6,156 nucleotides of DNA from Alphaproteobacteria bacterium UBA2964 (GTDB lineage: Bacteria; Pseudomonadota; Alphaproteobacteria; MPNO01; UBA2964): positions 1 to 6,156 of the forward strand of contig DEBE01000122.1 in NCBI GenBank assembly GCA_002348425.1. Direction: 5' to 3'. Position numbers and translations under genes: made by a program. Below the pieces are notes generated by a model. The model saw only the letters and a program-made list of their open reading frames with translations, made no database searches and was not told where the DNA came from. Below are positions 1 through 6,156 of this stretch, one piece after another. Position 1 is the first letter of the stretch. Each line of letters opens with the position of its first letter.

Positions 1-1
1 T

Positions 2-943
2 TCAAATATTGGTTCTAATGGGGACGTTGCTATTTTTTTCGGGCTTTCGGGAACTGGCAAAACTACATTGTCCTCAGACTCAACCCGTACAATGATTGGT
101 GACGACGAGCACGGCTGGTCAGATAACGGGGTTTTCAATTTCGAAGGCGGTTGCTACGCAAAAACTATCAATTTATCGGCTGAAGCTGAACCAGAAATAT
201 ACATGGCATCCCGCCGATTTGGGACCATTTTAGAAAATGTGGTACTTGACCCTGTCACTCGAATTCCAGATTTCGATGATGGATCGTTAGCCGAAAATGC
301 CCGCTCTTCATACCCGATTGATTATATGGAGAATATAAGCGACTCGGGGATGGGAGGACATCCAGACAATATCGTAATGTTAACAGCAGATGCATTTGGT
401 GTTTTGCCTCCAATTAGTAAAATGACACCCGAACAAGCTATGTATCATTTTTTATCAGGATATACTGCAAAGGTCGCAGGTACAGAGCGCGGCATGACAT
501 CAGGAGCTGAAGCAACCTTTTCAACTTGTTTTGGTGCGCCGTTTCTGCCCCGTCATCCAACAATCTATGCAAAAATTCTTGGAGAACGTATTGCCAAACA
601 TAAATCCAATTGCTGGCTAGTTAATACGGGTTGGAGTGGAGGTGCATATGGAGTTGGTAAACGTATGAAAATAGCGCATACCCGAGCCATGGTCAGGGCA
701 GCCTTGGATGGAAAGCTGGCCTCAGTTGGCGTGGCTTCAGACCCTAACTTTGGTCTGCTGGTTCCTGAAGGGTGCCCTGATGTGCCTAGTAACGTACTCG
801 CACCTCGTAACACCTGGAACGATAAGAAAGAATATGACAGTACGGCACAGCATTTAGCCAAACAGTTTGAAGAAAATTTCAAACAGTTTGAATCTCATGT
901 CGATGACAACGTTAATAAGGCAGGTATACACGCAGCAACTTAA
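2..943 (+). CDS. pckA: Phosphoenolpyruvate carboxykinase (ATP), 5'-truncated by window edge
   Basis: This cytosolic enzyme converts oxaloacetate + ATP to PEP + CO2 + ADP, the first committed step of gluconeogenesis from TCA-cycle acids. The open frame runs in from base 2 with no start codon; a TTG at 68 is internal, because conserved family sequence precedes it. In fragment numbering the P-loop GLSGTGKTT is at residues 14-22, followed by GDDEHGW (metal and nucleotide site), the [11 protein letters not shown] block, ENARSSYP (carrying the family's substrate-binding Arg) and [10 protein letters not shown]. By alignment from memory with E. coli PckA (P-loop Lys254), about 234 N-terminal residues are missing, giving a full length near 545, normal for the family. 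The C-terminus is complete (TAA 941-943). The sequence is closest to alphaproteobacterial PckA as I recall it. It converges on the permease gene with a 12-bp gap and no terminator hairpin between them. No sign of decay. Confidence 0.97.
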   Translation, partial: SNIGSNGDVAIFFGLSGTGKTTLSSDSTRTMIGDDEHGWSDNGVFNFEGGCYAKTINLSAEAEPEIYMASRRFGTILENVVLDPVTRIPDFDDGSLAENARSSYPIDYMENISDSGMGGHPDNIVMLTADAFGVLPPISKMTPEQAMYHFLSGYTAKVAGTERGMTSGAEATFSTCFGAPFLPRHPTIYAKILGERIAKHKSNCWLVNTGWSGGAYGVGKRMKIAHTRAMVRAALDGKLASVGVASDPNFGLLVPEGCPDVPSNVLAPRNTWNDKKEYDSTAQHLAKQFEENFKQFESHVDDNVNKAGIHAAT

Positions 944-955
944 AGTTAACATTCC

Positions 956-2590
956 TCAAGTCTTACCGCGCTCTGAAGCATTGATCAAAATAACTGGCCC
1001 AAGGCCGGCAATAATAATTGTCACAGCTGCCAATGCTGATTCCTCAAGTAATTCGTCTTTTGCAAACTGGTAGACGTAGGTAGATAACGTTTCATAGTTA
1101 AAGGGCCGCAGCAGAAGTGTCATTGGCAGCTCCTTCATAACATCTACAAAAACAAGAATACCTCCGGCTAAGATTGATCTCTTCAGAAGAGGCGGTCCAA
1201 GTGTCACCATACTCTTTGAGAAACCTCTACCTAAAACAAAACTTGCGCTCATTATATTTGGTGAGAGTCGATTTACCCCAGCGGTAATTGCTCCATGTCC
1301 AACTGCCTGAAAACGGACTACATAGGCTAATACCAATAACCCGATGCCACCTATCAAGATCCCGTCAGATGCCCCAATTTTGGATCCCAAAGCATCAACG
1401 CTCCCAGCAAAGGAGACAACGCCAATTGCTAATATTGCGCCGGGGAATGCGTATCCAAGTACTGCAACTGTTGAGAGACCCTTTAAAAAGGGGTGTCTTT
1501 GATAGGTTGTAGCTAATACCATAAAAATTGCTATTCCCATTACTAAAGCCGCGGCTACTGAAGATAAAACGAGGGAATTAAACGTAGCTGAGATCAACGC
1601 ATCTAAATTCGTAATGGACAGACCTTTTAAAATAAAATTTATCAGAACCCCGACGGGTATTATAAATCCCAGAAAAATAGGACAAAAACATAGGAAAGCG
1701 CAAAGAAAAGCGCGGCCACCTCTTACGTCCAGTGCGGATATAGTCTTTGCACGTCCACTAGTATCATTGAATCTTTGACGACGTCTTGCTGCTCGTTCAA
1801 TAACCACTAGTGCCAAAATGAAAATGAATGCCATTCCTGCAATCTGCGCAGCAGCCGTTAGGTTATTCATTCCCAGCCAAACATTGAAAATTCCCAAGGT
1901 CAAAGTTTCGATTGCAAAAAACTCTACCGTGCCGAAGTCTGAAAGGACTTCCATCAGTACCAACGCCAAACCCGCAATGATAGCTGGGCGGGCCAATGGC
2001 AAATCAACCTTCCAAAGCAGACCCCGATCTGTCAGACGCGCTACTTCGAAATAAGAAGTTGGGGTCAACCTAAAGGCTGTACGCGCCATTAAATAGATAT
2101 ATGGATAAAGCACCGATGCCATGACCAATATAGCCCCACCCATAGACCTTATTTCTGGAAACCAGTAATCTCGCACCGAATGCCAGCCAAAATGATCGCG
2201 TAACATGCCCTGCACCGGACCCGCATATTCCAGCAAATCCGTATATGTGTATGCTATGATATAAGCTGGAACCGTTGCCGGTAATAGCAACGCCCACTCT
2301 AATATTTTTGATCCTGGAAACCTAAACCTGGCAACTATCCAAGCCGTCATTATACCGAAAATTAAGCTTAGCACGCCTACACCGAGCATCAACCAGAGCG
2401 TATTAACAACATAGCGTGGAAATACGGTGGCCATTAGATGAGCCCATAGACCACTGCTATCGCCTGCAGCGGTAACTAAAATTGATACAAAAGGGCCAAT
2501 CAGTACAAGGCTGAAAATGAGCGCCGCAATCGACCAGCCATCAAGAGGATCATGGGCGAACCTTTTTTTTGTTAGTATATTAAAATTCAC
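956..2590 (-). CDS. fbpB: Ferric iron ABC transporter permease, fused two-domain FbpB type
   Basis: This inner-membrane permease would move Fe3+ delivered by the periplasmic binding protein encoded just upstream. The 544 residues (usual FbpB/SfuB length) hold two MetI-like permease domains in tandem. Hydrophobic segments lie near residues 18-42, 62-86, 95-118, 150-172, 203-224 and 248-268, then in a second set from about 294 to 538. Each half has the cytoplasmic EAA loop that docks the ATPase. The second (S448-P467, ending LGPPLLKRS) has the usual 20-residue spacing and keeps the conserved Gly454. The first, EVARLTDRGLLWKVDLP (182-198), is only 17 long and lacks that glycine. The start is GTG: an in-frame TGA lies 12 bases upstream and no ATG follows nearby. 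The ribosome site is weak (GATGG, 6 nt before the GTG), so translation is probably coupled to the binding-protein gene 19 nt upstream. No ATPase gene follows. Iron is the most likely substrate, judged from the partner; thiamine or another ion is less likely. Confidence 0.92.
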   Translation of the reverse strand: MNFNILTKKRFAHDPLDGWSIAALIFSLVLIGPFVSILVTAAGDSSGLWAHLMATVFPRYVVNTLWLMLGVGVLSLIFGIMTAWIVARFRFPGSKILEWALLLPATVPAYIIAYTYTDLLEYAGPVQGMLRDHFGWHSVRDYWFPEIRSMGGAILVMASVLYPYIYLMARTAFRLTPTSYFEVARLTDRGLLWKVDLPLARPAIIAGLALVLMEVLSDFGTVEFFAIETLTLGIFNVWLGMNNLTAAAQIAGMAFIFILALVVIERAARRRQRFNDTSGRAKTISALDVRGGRAFLCAFLCFCPIFLGFIIPVGVLINFILKGLSITNLDALISATFNSLVLSSVAAALVMGIAIFMVLATTYQRHPFLKGLSTVAVLGYAFPGAILAIGVVSFAGSVDALGSKIGASDGILIGGIGLLVLAYVVRFQAVGHGAITAGVNRLSPNIMSASFVLGRGFSKSMVTLGPPLLKRSILAGGILVFVDVMKELPMTLLLRPFNYETLSTYVYQFAKDELLEESALAAVTIIIAGLGPVILINASERGKT

Positions 2591-2609
2591 GTAAAGCCAT
2601 CAAAAGTAC

Positions 2610-3641
2610 TTACCAGCCTACCCGATCAATCATACGTTGTGCCACTGGTGCTAACTCAGCTATTTTCTCGATTGGCAATTTATCTTCCACAAATTTTCCC
2701 CAAGACCTTACCTCCTTGCTAGACTCAACTTTAGGATTAACAGGGTACTCATAATTTATCTCTCCATAAAGCTTTTGTGCAGCCTCTTTTGTCAAAAATT
2801 CAAGAAAGGAAATCGCCAAGGCTTTATTTTTGGAATATTTTGCTACCCCACCCCCAGAAATATTCATATGGTTTCCACGATCTTTTTGATTCATATATGT
2901 TAGCCGCACTGCAGCACCCCATGCCCGTTGTTCAGAAATTTTAGAGGCCTTAAGCTTACCGTAATAATAACTATTTATAATAGCCACATCGCAAACACCT
3001 TGGTAAATCGCTTTTACTTGTGCACGATCGTTACCCTGTGGACGTCGGGCCAAGTTAGACACCAAGCCTCTGGCCCATTTCTCAGCATTCTGCTTGCCAT
3101 GGGCAGCAATAAGGGACGCCAATAGTGCTCGGTTATAAACATGGCTTCCAGGCCGAGTGCATATCCGACCTTTCCATTTTGGGTCGGCTAGATCTTCTAT
3201 TCTCTTTATTTCGTTCTTTCCTACTCTACTTTTTGAGACGGCAATAATTCTTGCCCTCTTTGAAAATGCAAACCAGCGACCCTTCAAATCACGCAAATGG
3301 GCTGGGATATTTTTTTGTAAAATTTCCGATTTAACAGGTACTAATAAGCCCTTATCATTGTATGCATCTAGCCGGGCAATATCGACCGTTAGAATGACAT
3401 CAGCCGGACTTCGTTTCCCCTCCGCAAGAAGTCTTTGTACCAAACCTTTAGATGAAAAAACTACATTTACTCGGATACCTGTTTCCTTTTCAAAGGCTTT
3501 CAAAAAAGGATTAATTAAAAAAGGTTGCCTATGGGAGTAAACATTAATCTCACCCGAAAAAGCCCCATTCGTTGGCAGCAGTATGAAAAATATGGGACAG
3601 AAAAGAGCTATAAAATTTTTTAAATTAAAATATTTAAGCAC
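2610..3641 (-). CDS. fbpA: Periplasmic ferric iron-binding protein (FbpA/FutA/AfuA family)
   Basis: This is the solute-binding protein of an Fe3+ ABC importer, 343 residues, normal for the family. Residues 1-29 form a Sec signal peptide: basic start, hydrophobic core FIALFCPIFFILL, likely cleavage after AFS. The mature protein opens with INVYSHRQP (32-40), then SPADVILTVDIARL (78-91), SHVYNRALLASL (166-177), GNDRAQVKAIYQG (203-215), NSYYYGKL (223-230), RGNHMNISGGGV (255-266) and YEYPVNP (297-303). The tyrosine triplet 225-227 and Tyr169 match the Fe3+-binding tyrosines of this family. The YSxRQP opening recalls Mannheimia haemolytica FbpA, which binds iron with three tyrosines and no histidine. 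The start is GTG; AAGGA sits 9 nt upstream. It lies between the desaturase (41 nt upstream) and the permease (19 nt downstream), apparently in one operon. Iron-responsive control is expected but not proven by the sequence. Confidence 0.95.
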   Translation of the reverse strand: MLKYFNLKNFIALFCPIFFILLPTNGAFSGEINVYSHRQPFLINPFLKAFEKETGIRVNVVFSSKGLVQRLLAEGKRSPADVILTVDIARLDAYNDKGLLVPVKSEILQKNIPAHLRDLKGRWFAFSKRARIIAVSKSRVGKNEIKRIEDLADPKWKGRICTRPGSHVYNRALLASLIAAHGKQNAEKWARGLVSNLARRPQGNDRAQVKAIYQGVCDVAIINSYYYGKLKASKISEQRAWGAAVRLTYMNQKDRGNHMNISGGGVAKYSKNKALAISFLEFLTKEAAQKLYGEINYEYPVNPKVESSKEVRSWGKFVEDKLPIEKIAELAPVAQRMIDRVGW

Positions 3642-3650
3642 AATTATATT

Positions 3651-3655
3651 TCCTT
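3651..3655 (-). promoter_or_regulatory. Ribosome binding site of the iron-binding protein gene
   Basis: On the minus strand AAGGA lies 9 nt before the GTG at 3641-3639. It is the best Shine-Dalgarno match in the operon and decides the unusual GTG start, since no in-frame ATG opens the signal peptide. Confidence 0.75.
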
Positions 3656-3677
3656 ATTGATTTGTTAGGTTCAATAA
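3654..3677. repeat. Inverted repeat between desaturase and iron-binding protein genes
   Basis: TTATTGA (3654-3660) and TCAATAA (3671-3677) are perfect 7-bp arms around a 10-nt spacer. They lie in the 41-nt gap before the GTG start and overlap the AAGGA ribosome site by two bases. With only one G-C pair per arm, it would make a poor RNA hairpin, so a protein-binding site is the likelier use if it has one. The core TGA-N10-TCA is one base longer than the TGA-N9-TCA iron-responsive (RirA) box described in rhizobia, so assignment to that regulator is speculative. Confidence 0.4.
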
Positions 3678-3682
3678 CACGA

Positions 3683-4660
3683 CTAAAATAAACGGGAGAG
3701 TATACCTCGGACTTCAACAAAAGGGTTAAGATAGAGACCTCTAAGCGTATGTTCATTAAATTTATATTTATCTATTATTCCAAAGCGTAAATTCTTTGAT
3801 TCTTTTGAAAGTTGTAGGGAATTTCCGAAATAATCCCATATTGCAAATGCCGCTCCATAATTACAGTCGTGGTGCTGAGGATCGATAGAATGGTGAACTT
3901 GATGTTGGGCAGGTGAAATCAATATGAACTCTAAAAACCGCGGATACCGAATTGAAACATGAGAATGCCTCAAGTTTGACCCTGTTATATTAAAAATAAA
4001 CAAGAGAATATTAACGCCAAAGATTTCCACTAGATCAATATTTTTACCAAAAAGGGAAACAAAAAGACTAATGGAAATAGCCTGCACAAAAGTCGCACGA
4101 AGGCTAAAAATTACACCCTCTACAGGATGTGTTCGATACACGGTGAAAGGAGTTAATGTTTCGGCAGTATGATGGATTTTATGAAACGCCCAAAGAATGG
4201 GCCAACGGTGAAGACAACGATGAATAAAGAACCGGGAGAAATCATCGAAAAGAAAAAGAAATATCGTGTATAAAACAGGTGCCGTCCACACAGGCCAATT
4301 TTCGAAAATCGCGGGAGTGTTTTTAAACACATCCAAAAATAGAAAATAAAAAAATGTCGCTACCGCTAATTTTGAAAGCATTGCCGGGTTGATTAACATC
4401 ATTATCGCCCGATTGATAAACATCAATTTGTAATCACTTACAGCTGAATTTGAAAACCAAATTTTTGCCGCAAATAATGATTCCCAGACCTTCCCAAGCC
4501 CTTTAACACTCTGAGCCTTCATTAACCAGGCATTCCAACAAAAGGCAATCAACAGGGCAATCAATAAATAGCCTAATGAAACCCTTTTCTGTGGATTTAC
4601 AAAGGAATCCAAGAGCTGTGGCAGATATTCGTTTATAATCCAGTCAAGGGGCTGAAACAT
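3683..4660 (-). CDS. Sterol desaturase / fatty acid hydroxylase superfamily membrane protein
   Basis: A 325-residue integral membrane enzyme with the histidine clusters of the fatty acid hydroxylase superfamily, which bind two irons and use O2 to hydroxylate or desaturate lipids. Visible clusters: HRCLH (147-151), HKIHH (160-164), THP (177-179), RHSH (231-234) and HQVHH (253-257), plus the usual tail motif HHDCNYG (263-269) ahead of WDYFGN. Hydrophobic stretches lie near 29-46, 83-110, 124-144, 183-204 and 208-227. The first two His clusters sit directly after a membrane segment, as expected for a cytoplasmic active site. The real substrate cannot be told; 'sterol' is only the family name, and a membrane lipid or carotenoid is as likely. 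The ATG start is fixed by an in-frame TAG nine bases upstream; no good Shine-Dalgarno precedes it. It is the first gene after the terminator, so it probably leads the iron-transport operon. All key histidines are present. Confidence 0.92.
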   Translation of the reverse strand: MFQPLDWIINEYLPQLLDSFVNPQKRVSLGYLLIALLIAFCWNAWLMKAQSVKGLGKVWESLFAAKIWFSNSAVSDYKLMFINRAIMMLINPAMLSKLAVATFFYFLFLDVFKNTPAIFENWPVWTAPVLYTIFLFLFDDFSRFFIHRCLHRWPILWAFHKIHHTAETLTPFTVYRTHPVEGVIFSLRATFVQAISISLFVSLFGKNIDLVEIFGVNILLFIFNITGSNLRHSHVSIRYPRFLEFILISPAQHQVHHSIDPQHHDCNYGAAFAIWDYFGNSLQLSKESKNLRFGIIDKYKFNEHTLRGLYLNPFVEVRGILSRLF

Positions 4661-4668
4661 TTCTAACT

Positions 4669-4689
4669 ACTTAAAATTAAATTTTAAGT
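4669..4689. promoter_or_regulatory. Perfect 9-3-9 palindrome upstream of the desaturase: candidate operator
   Basis: ACTTAAAAT (4669-4677) and ATTTTAAGT (4681-4689) are exact inverted repeats around TAA, ending 8 bp before the desaturase ATG. It is symmetric, AT-rich and placed where a dimeric repressor would block transcription or initiation. It has a loose likeness to Fur-family (Irr-type) boxes and to no site I can name with confidence. It lies outside the terminator stem, so it is a separate structure. Confidence 0.5.
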
Positions 4690-4710
4690 CAGACAATAAA
4701 AAGGAGACAA
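4681..4710 (-). promoter_or_regulatory. Possible promoter for the desaturase-iron transport operon
   Basis: On the minus strand TAAAAT (4686-4681) is a 5/6 match to a -10 box, with TTGTCT (4710-4705, 4/6 match to -35) 18 bp upstream. The -10 box falls inside the palindrome, so a repressor bound there would block it, and the -35 lies inside the terminator stem. In such AT-rich DNA a match this good can arise by chance, so this is tentative. A second TTGTCT copy at 4696-4691 has no good -10 partner. Confidence 0.25.
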
Positions 4711-4738
4711 CCAAAATATTTTTTGGTCGTCCCTTTTT
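4698..4738 (-). terminator. Rho-independent terminator after the DUF4856 gene
   Basis: The arms 4698-4716 and 4721-4738 pair over 17 positions with one bulged base (4705) and one mismatch (4709/4728), around a 4-nt loop; three further A-T pairs can extend the base. On the minus strand the stem starts 7 nt after the TAA stop at 4746-4748 and ends in CTCCTTTTTATT, a proper U-run. The symmetry would let it also stop plus-strand transcription. It separates the DUF4856 gene from the desaturase-iron operon. Confidence 0.88.
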
Positions 4739-4745
4739 ATTTAGA

Positions 4746-6156
4746 TTAATCGTTCTCGGCGGATTCGCCCTTACCGAGTTTTTTTACCATGGCGCCCAAA
4801 CCTGAAAGAGCGTCTTTCATACGAGCTTTTACGCCAAACTCATCAACCATAAGTTTCTGAACCTTCAGCATATGAACCATATATTCATCAATGCCAGAAG
4901 ACTGGCCTTTAACGTATTGGCCCTTGCTATTGATATCAACGACCTGGCTCGAATTCATGAGTACAGGACCAAACCCAATTAAGCGATTTAATCTAGTACC
5001 TGTCTCACCTAATTTCTTGCGGCCAGTCTGAAGTGCAAGGCTAAAACCCTTTAATTCACCCCAATGCTTGATATATTTTTTAAGATTTTTAGAACTCTGT
5101 GACTTTTTGAGTTTCTTTAAATCATTGAAGCATGAACCCGCGTATTTGAAAGTAGCTTCAGCCAGAGTTTGTTCCCAATTTTTTTCAATAACTGCTGCAT
5201 ATTTAAGCAACGATGCACGTTGGGCATCACTAAGTTTTTTCCCTTTAGCTGAAGTGATTAACTTACGACCATCCAGAAAAGCCTTAGTGATTGTTTTTGC
5301 ATAAGTTGTTTTACCTTTTTTATCAGCACCAGCTGCATAGTATGCGGGGCCAAATACCATTTCTCTATACAAATCAACTTTGCCATCACCATTACGGTCA
5401 GCATACTTCAACGCCTTATCTTTTCTTTTCGCAATATCATAAAGTTGTTTGGGAGAGAGTGTCAGGCCGTGCGCAGGCATACCAAAATATCCAAATGCCT
5501 CGTCCCAGCTGTGTTCTTTACCGGTGTAATGCTTTCCTTTTTTATATGGTTTGTTGTTTGGTTTCTTCTTTGCGCTCATTTTTTCGTCAAGGTAATTATC
5601 GACCGCTTGGTTGTAAAAGATTGCTCCCAACATAAATTTGGAAATTAACTGCGGATAATTGTATCCGTTTGCTGCATCCACACCTTTTTTTGCCGAAGAC
5701 GCTTTATCAATCCAAAACCTGATTAGCTCTGGACCCGTCATATTGTTGGGCATACCAGAAATTGTACCCTTATAGGTTTTACCGGATAAATTCTTCTTTT
5801 TGCTGATTTGATCAACATGTGTCTGTTTTATAATAAATTTGCCCTTAGACTTCGGCGCAATAATCGCCCGGCCTTTTTCCTTACTGGAAAAGTAGGACAT
5901 CATCTTGGCCTTGAGCACCGGATTTGCGTTTCCATCCCCTTTGCCAGCCAATTTCTTTATGGAGTCATGGAGCACCTGACGTGCCATCTGACCTGTATAA
6001 GCAACTGTATTAGTTTTAGAACCCTTATAGCTCTTCAACGTAACAGGGAATTTACCGTAAACGTCTGGACCCGCGAGGGCAGGGCTCGATGTCTCCGAGA
6101 CGGTACAGCCAATAACTAACGCAGCAACTGCTACAGTACCAACCACCTTATTTCTA
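4746..6156 (-). CDS. DUF4856-family exported protein, 5' end cut by window edge
   Basis: An exported protein of unknown function. The family is recognised by its block order: FMLGAIFYNQAVDNYLDE (171-188), KEHSWDEAFGYFG (210-222), YADRNGDGKVDLYRE (248-262), AFLDGRKLIT (289-298) and KHWGELKGFSLALQ (360-373), numbered from the GTG at 6146-6144. That GTG has no usable ribosome site and the frame stays open to the edge (Arg-Asn-Lys-Val before it), so the true start lies outside and these residues are a signal-peptide n-region. The hydrophobic stretch ends in VIGC, a fair lipobox, but ALA|G at residue 25 is also a signal peptidase I site, so lipoprotein versus soluble periplasmic is open. DRNGDG resembles a calcium-binding loop, though the acidic residue falls at position 13, not the EF-hand's 12. 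Lysine makes up about 15% (71 of 466). Relatives, from memory, sit near imelysin and iron-uptake genes. Its own terminator follows, so it is probably a separate transcript from the desaturase. Confidence 0.85.
   Translation of the reverse strand, partial: RNKVVGTVAVAALVIGCTVSETSSPALAGPDVYGKFPVTLKSYKGSKTNTVAYTGQMARQVLHDSIKKLAGKGDGNANPVLKAKMMSYFSSKEKGRAIIAPKSKGKFIIKQTHVDQISKKKNLSGKTYKGTISGMPNNMTGPELIRFWIDKASSAKKGVDAANGYNYPQLISKFMLGAIFYNQAVDNYLDEKMSAKKKPNNKPYKKGKHYTGKEHSWDEAFGYFGMPAHGLTLSPKQLYDIAKRKDKALKYADRNGDGKVDLYREMVFGPAYYAAGADKKGKTTYAKTITKAFLDGRKLITSAKGKKLSDAQRASLLKYAAVIEKNWEQTLAEATFKYAGSCFNDLKKLKKSQSSKNLKKYIKHWGELKGFSLALQTGRKKLGETGTRLNRLIGFGPVLMNSSQVVDINSKGQYVKGQSSGIDEYMVHMLKVQKLMVDEFGVKARMKDALSGLGAMVKKLGKGESAEND

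Noticed and set aside
937..947. AACTT-A-AAGTT palindrome at the end of pckA as a possible terminator
   Set aside because: The one-base loop cannot form a hairpin and no T-run follows.
993..1005. GGCC-CAA-GGCC inverted repeat downstream of pckA as a terminator
   Set aside because: Only four pairs, no T-tract after it, and it lies inside the permease coding sequence.
867..1073. Plus-strand open frame of 68 codons spanning the pckA/permease junction
   Set aside because: It overlaps the coding ends of two well-supported genes, shows no family features and has no ribosome site; a shadow frame.
2580..2600. ATG-led six-codon frame on the minus strand overlapping the GTG start of the permease
   Set aside because: It is out of frame with the permease, encodes only six residues and has no ribosome site of its own; it could tune initiation but nothing supports that beyond position.
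3157..3540. 127-codon plus-strand frame opposite the iron-binding protein gene
   Set aside because: It is entirely antisense to a strongly supported CDS and its translation has no recognisable domain; frames like this arise opposite AT-rich genes.
6144..6146. GTG as the true start of the DUF4856 protein
   Set aside because: The frame is open to the window edge with basic residues before the hydrophobic core, and the only AAGG runs into the GTG itself, so it cannot serve as its ribosome site.

Overview
The window is 6.2 kb of AT-leaning bacterial DNA, packed with genes and with no gap over 100 bases. It is chromosomal in character: I see no mobile element, CRISPR array, or RNA gene. The first gene (ATP-type PEP carboxykinase) reads very like alphaproteobacterial PckA, and the rest fits a Gram-negative, probably marine, alphaproteobacterium. 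That placement comes from remembered family resemblance, not from a search.

Layout: (1) 2-943, plus strand, is the C-terminal 313 codons of pckA, cut by the left window edge. (2) Everything else lies on the minus strand, so transcription runs right to left. At the right edge is a DUF4856-family exported protein (4746-6156, 5' end cut), closed by a clear hairpin terminator (4698-4738). (3) Next come a membrane sterol desaturase/fatty-acid hydroxylase (3683-4660), an FbpA-type ferric-iron binding protein (2610-3641) and a double-domain FbpB-type permease (956-2590). Spacings of 41 and 19 nt suggest these three form one operon. The permease ends 12 bp from the end of pckA, tail to tail.

The theme of the minus-strand genes is iron. 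FbpA catches Fe3+ in the periplasm and FbpB carries it through the inner membrane. The desaturase-like enzyme belongs to a family that needs a di-iron centre held by histidine clusters. From memory, DUF4856 proteins are often found near imelysin-type iron-regulated proteins. No ATPase (FbpC) is encoded here, so the transporter must borrow one from elsewhere. pckA is gluconeogenic and looks functionally unrelated.

I found no convincing new multi-gene system. The points most worth a second look are a three-residue loss in the first ATPase-docking (EAA) loop of the permease, a perfect 9-3-9 inverted repeat just upstream of the desaturase, and the very lysine-rich DUF4856 protein with its Asp/Asn metal-loop motif.
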